Assembly: GCF_020400585.1 (NCBI RefSeq)
Contig: NZ_JAINVF010000003.1
Span: forward strand, 62,001 to 126,000
Length of the DNA: 64,000 nt
Direction of reading: 5' to 3'
Source: Streptomyces sp. NK08204
GTDB lineage: Bacteria > Actinomycetota > Actinomycetes > Streptomycetales > Streptomycetaceae
Position 1 is the stretch's first letter. Every line of letters starts with the position of its first letter. A model generated the notes under the pieces. That model made no database searches and was not told where the DNA came from. It was given only the letters and a program-made list of their open reading frames with translations. Position numbers and translations under genes: made by a program. Below, in pieces: positions 57,598-64,000 of the stretch.

Positions 57598-57617
57598 CCG
57601 GCCCCCCAAGGGGCCGG
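57598..57617 (-). terminator. Small hairpin between the reductase and TetR genes
   Basis: CCGGCCCC (57598-57605) pairs with GGGGCCGG (57610-57617) around CCAA, 28 nt past the reductase stop. Confidence 0.55.
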
Positions 57618-57644
57618 ACGGCCTCGGTATGCGCCAGAGAAGCT

Positions 57645-58733
57645 TCACATGTCGAGCACGAGACGCTCACCTCTGGCTCTCGACACACAGATGAGCATCG
57701 AGTCGGCACGCTCCGCATCGGTGAGCAGCTCGTCCCGGTGCTCCACCTGGCCCTCCAGCACCCGCTGTCGGCAGGTGCCGCAGAAACCCTGCCGGCAGGA
57801 GTAGGCGGTGTCCGGCAGCTCCCGGCGCACGGCGGTCAGCACGGTGGTGTCGGCCTCGACCGTCAACGTGCGCCCGCTGCGCCGCAGTTCGACCTCGAAG
57901 GCCCGGTTGCCCTCGGTGGACAGGCGTGGCACGAACCGCTCCAGGTGCAGGGCGGCACCCTCGGGCAGCCGCGCCTCGACCGCCGCCATCAGTCCCTCCG
58001 GGCCGCAGCAGTACACGGCCGTCCCCGCGGGCATCCCGGCGAACAGCACGTCCAGGTCCGGCCGCCCGACCTCGTCCTCGGCGGCGACGGTCAGCCTCCC
58101 CGGAGCTCTCGGCTCCGCTCCAGCAGGGGGCACCCCCGTCCCGGCGAGCCCGCACACCTCCTCCAGGAAGGGCATCGAGGCCCGCGTCCGCCCGCAGTAC
58201 AGCATCCGCCAGTCGGCGCCGTCCGGCAGGGAGCGCAGCATCGGCAGGATCGGGGTGATGCCGATACCGCCGGCGACGAAGACGTACGACTCCGCCTCGA
58301 CCAGCGGGAAGCGGTTCCGGGGGCCGCGCACCTCCAGCTCCATGCCCTCGGCCAACTGCTCGTGCACCTCGCGGGAACCGCCGCGCCCGTCCTCGACGAG
58401 CCGCGTGGCGACCGTGTACGACGAGGGATCCTCCGGGTCGCCGCACAGCGAGTACTGCCGTACCAGCCCCGACGGCAGCACCACGTCGAGATGCGCACCG
58501 GGCTCCCAGCGCGGCAACTGTCCGCCCTCCAGGCGCAGTCGTACGACACCGTCGGCGATCGTCTCGTGCGCGGCGAGCCGCAGCCGCATGGCGCGTGAGC
58601 GCGGCCGGCCGGAGACCGGCGGGTCCAGGGCGGGCAGCGGCCACAGCGGCGAGGACCGGACGCGGCGGCGCAGGGCCCGCCGGGTCAGCACGGCGGCGCC
58701 CGCGACGAGCGCGACGGTATGCAGCTTCGGCAT
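57645..58733 (-). CDS. Ferredoxin reductase-type oxidoreductase (FNR domain plus C-terminal 2Fe-2S)
   Basis: A 362-residue electron-transfer protein with a short basic/hydrophobic start (KLHTVALVAGAAVL). The FNR-like flavin domain has RQYSLCG (about 128-134), and the NAD domain has GGIGITPIL and VYCCGPEGLMAAVE. The C-terminal plant-type 2Fe-2S cluster reads CRQGFCGTC...ICVSRA (Cys x4 Cys x2 Cys ... Cys). The order flavin, NAD, ferredoxin is that of phthalate-dioxygenase-reductase/VanB-like enzymes. It probably passes electrons to the diiron-type protein encoded just upstream. ATG 58733 overlaps that stop (TGATG), with GGAGG 7 nt upstream. Confidence 0.92.
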   Translation of the reverse strand: MPKLHTVALVAGAAVLTRRALRRRVRSSPLWPLPALDPPVSGRPRSRAMRLRLAAHETIADGVVRLRLEGGQLPRWEPGAHLDVVLPSGLVRQYSLCGDPEDPSSYTVATRLVEDGRGGSREVHEQLAEGMELEVRGPRNRFPLVEAESYVFVAGGIGITPILPMLRSLPDGADWRMLYCGRTRASMPFLEEVCGLAGTGVPPAGAEPRAPGRLTVAAEDEVGRPDLDVLFAGMPAGTAVYCCGPEGLMAAVEARLPEGAALHLERFVPRLSTEGNRAFEVELRRSGRTLTVEADTTVLTAVRRELPDTAYSCRQGFCGTCRQRVLEGQVEHRDELLTDAERADSMLICVSRARGERLVLDM

Positions 58734-59656
58734 CACGACACCTCCCCCTCTGCCTCGACGGCGTGGGACCCCCGCTGCGCGGCGAGCGCGGCGGGGGAGG
58801 CGGCCAGATAGGCGACAGCCCGCGCGGTGGAGCCCTCCTGGGAGGGGTGGTAGGTGCGGCTGAGGTAGCGCGGGACGGACTTCAGCACAGCCCCGGTGCT
58901 GGGCAGGGTGCCGCGCCGGCCGCTCAGGTAGAAGTCCTTGAAGGAGGCCTTGCCGTCCACCAGGGTCGGGTCGTTCTCCATGAAGAAACGGGCCCCGCGC
59001 TGCCACAGGAACACCAGCGCGGTGAACGCCGTCGCCCAGGTGCGCACCCGGCGCCGGTAGCTGCCGTCGACGTGCATGAACAGGTCGAAGGCGACCGAGC
59101 GGTGCTCGACCTCCTCGGCGCCGTGCCAGCGCAGCAGGTCCAGCATGGTCGGATCGGCGCCGCGCCGGTCCAGCTCGGTCGCGCCCAGCACCCAGTCGCC
59201 GAGGAAGGCGGTGTAGTGCTCGATGGCCGCGATCAGCGCGACCCGCTCCAGCAGCCACCAGCGGCGCGCCCTGCCCGGCGGCAGCGTGCGGTCGCCGAGC
59301 AGCTTCTCGAAGAACCAGTCGACCTGCGCGGTGTACGGCGTCGGGTCGAGGCCCTGCTCCCGCAGGTGCGGCAGCACCTCGTCGTGGGCCTGGGAGTGCA
59401 TGGCCTCCTGCCCGATGAACCCGACGACGTCCTCGCGCAGCCGCTCGTCCCGGATGAGCGGCAGCACCTGCTTGTACACGTGCACGAACCACCGTTCACC
59501 GGCGGGCAGCAGCAGGTGCAGCACGTTGATCGTGTGCGTGGTGAAGGGGTCGCCGGGCACCCAGTGCAGCGGGGTGTCCTGCCACGAGAAGGACACGTTG
59601 CGGGCCGTGAGTGCGATGTGTTCGGACTCCACCGGCCGGGCCAGCTTGTGAGACAT
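58733..59656 (-). CDS. Predicted metal-dependent hydrolase (PF10118-like), ferritin-like diiron type
   Basis: A 307-residue helical protein with three carboxylate/His motifs expected of a dinuclear metal site: FIGQEAMHSQAHDEVLPHL, AIEHYTAFLGDW, and HGAEEVEHRSVAFDLFMHVD. These resemble the metal-dependent hydrolase family PF10118. The E-x2-H spacing is like ferritin-like diiron oxygenases. Coupling to a reductase gene supports an oxygen-using role, i.e. that it needs electrons, rather than simple hydrolysis. It is the first gene of the operon. A candidate operator lies about 50-70 nt upstream. Confidence 0.85.
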   Translation of the reverse strand: MSHKLARPVESEHIALTARNVSFSWQDTPLHWVPGDPFTTHTINVLHLLLPAGERWFVHVYKQVLPLIRDERLREDVVGFIGQEAMHSQAHDEVLPHLREQGLDPTPYTAQVDWFFEKLLGDRTLPPGRARRWWLLERVALIAAIEHYTAFLGDWVLGATELDRRGADPTMLDLLRWHGAEEVEHRSVAFDLFMHVDGSYRRRVRTWATAFTALVFLWQRGARFFMENDPTLVDGKASFKDFYLSGRRGTLPSTGAVLKSVPRYLSRTYHPSQEGSTARAVAYLAASPAALAAQRGSHAVEAEGEVS

Positions 59657-59707
59657 GGCGTCAATGTACTGATGGGTAGTCGCTCTGAGAACCCTTCCGG
59701 CGGGGCT

Positions 59708-59727
59708 TGTTTACATAAGTGTCAACA
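59708..59727. promoter_or_regulatory. Imperfect palindrome, candidate TetR operator
   Basis: TGTTTACATAAGTGTCAACA (59708-59727) mirrors itself as TGTTnAC...GTnAACA with 14 of 20 positions matching. It lies 52 nt before the diiron-protein start and resembles TetR-type operators of lipid or redox genes. Confidence 0.5.
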
Positions 59728-59745
59728 GGCGTCCGTGCGGGCTCC

Positions 59746-61671
59746 TCAGCGCAGCCCGCTGATCGACCGCCCGTCCGCCAGTGTCCCCTTCAGGTCGGCC
59801 CGGGCCCCCTGCTCGGCCCGCACTGTCAGCAGCGGTCCCTGCCCGGCCGCGGTGACCCCGCCGCTCGTGCTGATCGTCGCTGTGTCCCTGCTGCCGGCGG
59901 CCAGCAGGAACCAGTGCCCCGCCTGGGACTTCCACAGCACCCCGGCCAGCACATGGGGATCACGCGGCCCGCATGCCGGAACGTCGGCGCCCTTGGCCGC
60001 CACCGCCCCGGCCGCGCTGCCCGGTGTCCGGAACTGGGCCAGCGCCGTCGTCCCGTCACCGCGCCAGGTCTCGGCCCGCGTGCACACCCATTGGCCCACC
60101 CCGCTCCCGTCGGGCAGCGGCTGCTCGGCGAAGCCCCACGCGTTGACGCTGCGCACCCCCGCGGAGCGCTCCGCGGCCAGCGAGCAGGCGAACGGCGCCC
60201 AGGACCGCAGCCCCGCGCTGCCGGCCGCCTCGCCGGCCGCGCCGGGGCGTCCGGTGGTGAGGTGGGCCGGGACCAGTTCGCCGAGGTCGGTCGCGAGGTG
60301 GTCGCCGGAGGCGTCCGTGAACTGCAGGACGTTCCACGAGGTGCAGCTGCCGGACCGCACGGCGGGACTGGCGACCGGCGCGGTGACGCCGTCGGTGAGG
60401 GTGACGCCCGTGGCCGCCGCGTCCGGCTTCGTCAGGTCCCGTACGGCCGCCTTGCGCACCCAGGGGCCCGTCAGATAGCGGACGTTGCCGTCGGAGCGGC
60501 CCAGCACGAGCGCGTCCGCCTCCGCGCCGGAGGCGCCGTCGGCGCGGGCGAAGTCCAGCGCGGCACCCGCGGTACCGTCCTTGGGCTCGGCGTAGCGGGC
60601 GATGCGCAACCCGTCGTAGAGGATCACCACGCGCGCGTTGTCCACCTCGCCCGCGTACAGCAGCTGGGGAGGGCCGGCCGGGCCGCCGGTCTGGGTGCCG
60701 GGGGTCGCCGAGACGCGGACCGTCGCTCCGGGGCGGGCCCAGACGGCGAGGGCCCGGCGCAGCAGGCCCACGTCGCCGGTGAGCGCGCCACGCGCGGGCC
60801 ACACCGAGAAGTCGGTGCGGCTCGCGGACCGCCAGGCGGTGGGGGAGACCCGGGTCAGCCTGCCGGGATCGAGGGCGGCCTCGGCGGCCGGGTTCGCCAC
60901 ATAGGCGGGCGCGGCGGCGCCGTCGGGGCCCCAGCCGCCGCCCGGCGCGGCGATCAGTGCCCCGGCCACCGCGAGCGCCCCCGCCGCGGCGAGGGCGGCC
61001 TTGGTGTGCTGGCGGCGACGCATCAGGTCGGTGGGGCGGGCCTGGAGCGTGCAGGCGTCGAACTCGGGGGAGGCGAGCAGCCCGTAGTGCGCGGGCACGC
61101 CGTTCGCCTCCGCGAGCGCCCTCTCGGGGTGTGTGACCCCGGCGGCCTTCAGGGCTTTGCGGACCTCGGCGTCGGGCATGCTCTCCAGGCCGCGCAGTGC
61201 GTACGCGGCACGGGCGGCGCCCGGCAGCGCGGACAGCCGCTGGTCCAGGGCGAGTTCGTCGGCTCCGCCGGAGCGCGGGAACAGGCGCAGGCCCCACACC
61301 TGGGGCAGCAGCGGCGGAAGCTGGGACAGCCGGGGCAGGCCCCTGCGCGGGCGGGCGGCGTCCAGAGCCGTCCGCAGCACCCGCCCGCGCAGGTACGCGT
61401 ACCCGGGGTCGCTGTTCCGGTCCGCGGACTGGGACGGGATCAGCGACGTCCGCTTACGGCCCCGGGGCAGGGCCCGCTGAGCCAGCGCGTGTGCGGTCAG
61501 CACCCGGCGGCCCCGGCCGAGACCCGGTGGCAGTACCAGGTAGGCGAGCCGGACCAGTCGCGGGTAGTACTCGACGAGCGTGGCCTCGGCCTGCTCGACG
61601 TCGACCGGGCCCGGGGCTCCGGAAGAGGCAGAGACGGGGGCGTTACGCTGGGCTACATCCTGTGACCACAC
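59746..61671 (-). CDS. Sigma-factor-like N-domain fused to a transmembrane helix and extracytoplasmic region
   Basis: A 641-residue protein. Residues about 25-110 resemble sigma region 2 (ATLVEYYPRLVRLAYLVLPP, RVLTAHALAQRALPR, GYAYLRGRVLRTALDAA). Residues about 140-180 resemble a region-4 helix-turn-helix (DQRLSALPGAARAAYALRGL, MPDAEVRKALKAAGV). A basic DLMRRRQHTK precedes one transmembrane helix (about 225-243). About 390 residues outside the membrane follow, with Cys pairs (GSCTSWNVLQF, FACSLAAER, VCTRAETW, PACGPRDP) suggesting disulfides. The sigma resemblance is by eye. Family unknown. GTG 61671 lacks a clear ribosome-binding site. It is 49 nt downstream of the TPR gene on the same strand. 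Confidence 0.7.
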   Translation of the reverse strand: MWSQDVAQRNAPVSASSGAPGPVDVEQAEATLVEYYPRLVRLAYLVLPPGLGRGRRVLTAHALAQRALPRGRKRTSLIPSQSADRNSDPGYAYLRGRVLRTALDAARPRRGLPRLSQLPPLLPQVWGLRLFPRSGGADELALDQRLSALPGAARAAYALRGLESMPDAEVRKALKAAGVTHPERALAEANGVPAHYGLLASPEFDACTLQARPTDLMRRRQHTKAALAAAGALAVAGALIAAPGGGWGPDGAAAPAYVANPAAEAALDPGRLTRVSPTAWRSASRTDFSVWPARGALTGDVGLLRRALAVWARPGATVRVSATPGTQTGGPAGPPQLLYAGEVDNARVVILYDGLRIARYAEPKDGTAGAALDFARADGASGAEADALVLGRSDGNVRYLTGPWVRKAAVRDLTKPDAAATGVTLTDGVTAPVASPAVRSGSCTSWNVLQFTDASGDHLATDLGELVPAHLTTGRPGAAGEAAGSAGLRSWAPFACSLAAERSAGVRSVNAWGFAEQPLPDGSGVGQWVCTRAETWRGDGTTALAQFRTPGSAAGAVAAKGADVPACGPRDPHVLAGVLWKSQAGHWFLLAAGSRDTATISTSGGVTAAGQGPLLTVRAEQGARADLKGTLADGRSISGLR

Positions 61672-61720
61672 GTCATGGAGAACGAACCAGGCGCGGGTTG
61701 GTCACCGCCGGACGGGTGAT

Positions 61721-62221
61721 TCAGTCCTCGGGTTCGACCAGCAGGCGCGCGTAGTTGGCCATCGACCGCTGATAGCGCGGCAGATGAGGGGCGAGCGCGC
61801 CGAGCACGAGGGACAGCCCCTCGCGGTCGCGGTCGAGGCTGGACAGGCACAGGGCCAGGGCGGCTCGTACCGCGTCGTCCAACTCGTCCGAGGGCGCGTC
61901 CAGTTCGGGCGTGAGCAGCTTGACGCCCTCCTCCGCCTGCCCGATGTTCCGCAGCGAGCTGGACAGCTGGATCCTGGCCCGCCGCCCCTTGTAGCCCGTG
62001 AGCCCCAGCGCGAGCGCCTCGCGGTACAGCGGCACCGCCTTGTCCGAATGCCCGGTGGAGTCCCAGGCGCAGGCCCGCTCGAAGGGGCCGAGCGGGCTGT
62101 CGTCCGGCAGCTCGGCGACGAGCTTGTCGATCAGCGCGCGGAACTCGTCCGCCCGCTCTTCCGGATAGGTGTCGAAGGCGGCCCAGGCCGTGGTCACCCG
62201 GTCTTCCCAGTCTTGGTTCAC
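61721..62221 (-). CDS. Tetratricopeptide-repeat protein, 166 aa
   Basis: A soluble helical protein. NQDWEDRVTTAWAAFDTYPE opens it, then repeats with TPR character occur: PFERACAWDSTGHSDKAVPL YREALALG, RRARIQLSSSLRNIGQAEEGVKLL and DDAVRAALALCLSSLDRDREGL. It ends with LPRYQRSMANYARLLVEPED. It likely mediates protein contacts; the partner is unknown. GTG 62221 is chosen because the upstream frame is low-complexity and covers the divergent lipoprotein promoter. It may be co-transcribed with the sigma-like membrane protein downstream. Confidence 0.82.
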   Translation of the reverse strand: MNQDWEDRVTTAWAAFDTYPEERADEFRALIDKLVAELPDDSPLGPFERACAWDSTGHSDKAVPLYREALALGLTGYKGRRARIQLSSSLRNIGQAEEGVKLLTPELDAPSDELDDAVRAALALCLSSLDRDREGLSLVLGALAPHLPRYQRSMANYARLLVEPED

Positions 62222-62339
62222 CTGGGCACTTTGGCACGTCCGTGCCTCTCGCGGTACTGGATTTGAGCACGACGCCCGCGGCAGCCGTATCCGACGGGAC
62301 TGGGCCATGACGACCGGCCCACCGGGACCGGAGGAACCG

Positions 62340-62732
62340 ATGAGGTGGACACGACTGGTGATCGGCGGCGCGGCGGTGCTGACGCTCGCGGGCTGTGGTG
62401 CGAGCGCGGACACGAAGGCGGTGCCGCCCACCGCGACCGGCAGTCTGGAGAGCCTGGCCGCGGAGGCGAGGTGCACGCCCAAGATGCAGACCGACACCGA
62501 CGAGATCCGCCAGGCCCTGTGCAGGAACGGCGACGGCAGGTTCGTCCTCGCCACCTTCGCCACCGACCGTGGGCAGCGTGAGTGGCTCGACGACGCCGAG
62601 GACTACGGCGGTTGCTACCTCGTCGGCCGCAAGTGGGTGGCCGTCGGCGACGACGGGACGGTCAGGGCGCTGCGCGGCAGGCTCGGCGGGGACGTGGAGA
62701 GGGGCGCCGATCACCACGCGCACGGCGGATGA
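62340..62732 (+). CDS. Small lipoprotein, 130 aa
   Basis: The signal MRWTRLVIGGAAVLTLAGCG has lipobox LAGC (Cys about 19). The mature part contains CTPKMQTDTDEIRQALC and DDAEDYGGCYLVGRKWVAVG, with Cys residues that may pair. It ends in a His-rich tail (GADHHAHGG). No domain was recognised. GAGGA lies 4 nt before ATG 62340; ATG 62307 is less likely. A shared terminator separates it from the convergent DUF1996 gene. Confidence 0.8.
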   Translation: MRWTRLVIGGAAVLTLAGCGASADTKAVPPTATGSLESLAAEARCTPKMQTDTDEIRQALCRNGDGRFVLATFATDRGQREWLDDAEDYGGCYLVGRKWVAVGDDGTVRALRGRLGGDVERGADHHAHGG

Positions 62733-62749
62733 CGTGGCCGGGACAGGAG

Positions 62750-62781
62750 AACGGGCGGCGGGAGGGAGTCCGCCGCCCGTT
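62750..62781. terminator. Bidirectional terminator
   Basis: AACGGGCGGCGG (62750-62761) pairs perfectly with CCGCCGCCCGTT (62770-62781). It lies between two convergent genes and can serve both. Confidence 0.85.
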
Positions 62782-62794
62782 GTCCGGCGGGGGT

Positions 62795-64000
62795 TCACTG
62801 ACAACGCTGACCGGTGTTGATGCAGTTCGCGATCCTGTTCGCCAGGCCGTTCCTCGTGACGCTGATGAAGTCGTCGTGGTCGGTGGCCGGTTTGTGCAAC
62901 TGCTCGGGGAAGCCGTCCACCGCGTAGGCGTTCTTCACCACGCCGTTCTCGATCACCGGCGGCGTGATCTTGTACACCAGCCGCATCGTGAGCTGCGGGA
63001 TCGCCTTGAAGCCGCTCGGGCAGGTGCCGCTCTCGTCGGCGAACGCCACGTGCGTGCGGTGGTTGGCGCTGTCGATGTTCCGCCCGTCCCAGCAGTTCTG
63101 GAACGCGAACGTGCGGACCACGTTGCTGCCCTGCGGACAGATCGGGTACTGCGTGGTCAGCTGCACCTTGTTCTCGAAGCCGGTGCAGCTCCAGTGCGCG
63201 TTGGCGTTGGCCAGGCCGTTGGTGGTGGTCTTGGCGTCACCGGTGATGATCCGCAGGAACTGCGGCATCGCCACCACCTTGCCGGTGGGGCTGCCGACGT
63301 ACTTGATCTGTGCCTGGACCGGGGTCAGGATCCGGCCGACGTTGCCCTCCTTGCCGCCGCCGTCGGCGTTCTGGTCGAAGTCCTGGGAGCCGTCCTGGAC
63401 GCGGACCACCGGCCAGTAGTACGCCGACAGGTCGTTGCGGTTCTGGCAGCTGGTGCCGCCCCGCAGGAACGTCTGGTTGCCGGCGAAGGCGTCGACCTTC
63501 TGGTTGCCGACGTAGTCGTGCAGGTGGTGCGCGCCGTTGGCCACGCCGGGCGCGACGATCACGTTGTCGGTGTTGTGGTTCTTGTTGGCGTTCACCCCGC
63601 AGTGGGTGACGAACGTGCCGGTGGAGGCGTTGCCGGTGCGGCTCGGTTTCGCCCGCACGTCAGGCTGGACCTCGGTGATGTCGACGAAGTCGGCGGCGAC
63701 CGGTCCGTTGCCGGCCTGCCCGCCGTCGCCCTGCTGCTGTCCGCCGCCCTGCTGCCCGCCCTGCTGCGCGTCGCCGGTGCCGGTACCCGGGCTCGCGGTG
63801 GCGCCGTTGCCCTGCTGCGGGCCGGAGGTGTTCCCCCACCCGCCGGCCGTCGTCCGGTCGGCGGGTGCGCCGGTGCAGGGGGCGAGGGCGTCCAGGCTGT
63901 CGGGTGCGCTGCCGCCGACGCGGTCGATCTCCAGCCGGATCCGGTCGATGATCGCCTTCCGCCGGTCCTGGAGCGGCTGCAGGATGGAGTTCTGCACGAA
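62795..64000 (-). CDS. DUF1996 domain-containing secreted protein, 5' end cut by window
   Basis: The reading frame runs off the window end, so only about the last 400 residues are seen. A Gln/Gly/Asn-rich linker (GDAQQGGQQGGGQQQGDGGQ) is followed by a DUF1996-type domain. It shows VDITEVQPDVRAKPSRTGNA, FVTHCGVNANKNHNTDNVIV, GAHHLHDYVGNQ, LSAYYWPVVRVQDG, CWDGRNIDSANHRTHVAF and CPSGFKAIPQLTMRLVY. DUF1996 proteins are extracellular and of unknown activity; the conserved HxHxxxG and CWDG residues look enzyme-like. It ends NCINTGQRCQ. Confidence 0.9.
   Translation of the reverse strand, partial: FVQNSILQPLQDRRKAIIDRIRLEIDRVGGSAPDSLDALAPCTGAPADRTTAGGWGNTSGPQQGNGATASPGTGTGDAQQGGQQGGGQQQGDGGQAGNGPVAADFVDITEVQPDVRAKPSRTGNASTGTFVTHCGVNANKNHNTDNVIVAPGVANGAHHLHDYVGNQKVDAFAGNQTFLRGGTSCQNRNDLSAYYWPVVRVQDGSQDFDQNADGGGKEGNVGRILTPVQAQIKYVGSPTGKVVAMPQFLRIITGDAKTTTNGLANANAHWSCTGFENKVQLTTQYPICPQGSNVVRTFAFQNCWDGRNIDSANHRTHVAFADESGTCPSGFKAIPQLTMRLVYKITPPVIENGVVKNAYAVDGFPEQLHKPATDHDDFISVTRNGLANRIANCINTGQRCQ

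Noticed and set aside
57645..59492. Single 615-aa fusion of the diiron-type protein region and reductase
   Set aside because: The upstream half of that frame is a shadow of the separate hydrolase gene, which has its own frame, start and stop.

Overview
The window looks like a chromosomal core segment of a Streptomyces. GC content and third-position bias are very high, GTG starts are common, several genes appear to be transcribed without a leader, and leucine TTA codons are almost absent. The gene set is typical of the genus: glnA2, glnE, the malEFG/aglA/malR maltodextrin cluster, efeUOB, an AfsR-type regulator and F420 metabolism. From memory, the order glnA2 ... glnE ... mal genes ... amylopullulanase resembles the S. 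coelicolor region around SCO2226-SCO2241. This was not checked against any database. I found no IS elements, integrases, CRISPR arrays, tRNAs or rRNAs.

Layout. 0-7.3 kb: mixed housekeeping and hypothetical genes (D-Ala-D-Ala carboxypeptidase, SDR, beta-lactamase-like hydrolase, Rsm22-like methyltransferase, a degraded ORF, a prim-pol-fold protein), ending in a repeat-rich intergenic stretch. 7.3-11.7 kb: an iron-uptake operon efeO-efeB-efeU plus an extra lipoprotein gene, headed by two iron-box-like palindromes. 12-19 kb: PhzF protein, a DUF397 remnant, heme oxygenase, methionine aminopeptidase, MFS exporter, F420:NADP oxidoreductase, M50 protease and small proteins. 19-25.3 kb: a 1086-aa AfsR-like SARP/NB-ARC/TPR regulator converging on a DrrAB-type ABC exporter whose promoter carries 11-bp-phased heptamer repeats, then panB. 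25.4-29.7 kb: DHA2 exporter with its TetR regulator and a palindromic operator, a VanJ-like membrane phosphatase-fold protein, and a small secreted protein. 29.8-38.6 kb: secreted S53 peptidase, DUF305/DUF3105 pair, glnA2, and a phosphoesterase-MFS-propeller operon with a candidate PHO box. 38.9-42.8 kb: glnE and a PAP2-type membrane enzyme. 42.9-56.5 kb: a starch/maltodextrin module. 56.5-64 kb: tautomerase, a TetR/ferredoxin-reductase/diiron-type operon, a sigma-like domain fused to a membrane-anchored extracellular region, a TPR protein, a lipoprotein and a DUF1996 protein cut by the window end.

How the genes work together. The starch module is the clearest system. A secreted alpha-amylase and a giant secreted amylopullulanase depolymerise starch and pullulan. 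MalEFG imports maltodextrins. AglA hydrolyses them in the cytoplasm, and MalR (LacI family) is the likely repressor through CTTGC-type boxes seen upstream of malE, the amylase and the amylopullulanase. Intercistronic hairpins probably set the MalE:MalFG ratio. The Efe operon captures and imports iron under apparent IdeR/DmdR control. The heme oxygenase downstream may release iron from heme.

The least conventional items are the candidate SARP operator in front of the DrrAB exporter, the sigma-like/transmembrane fusion, the 42-bp perfect palindrome, and the repeat cluster at 7.0-7.25 kb. No clearly unprecedented multi-gene system could be demonstrated from sequence alone.
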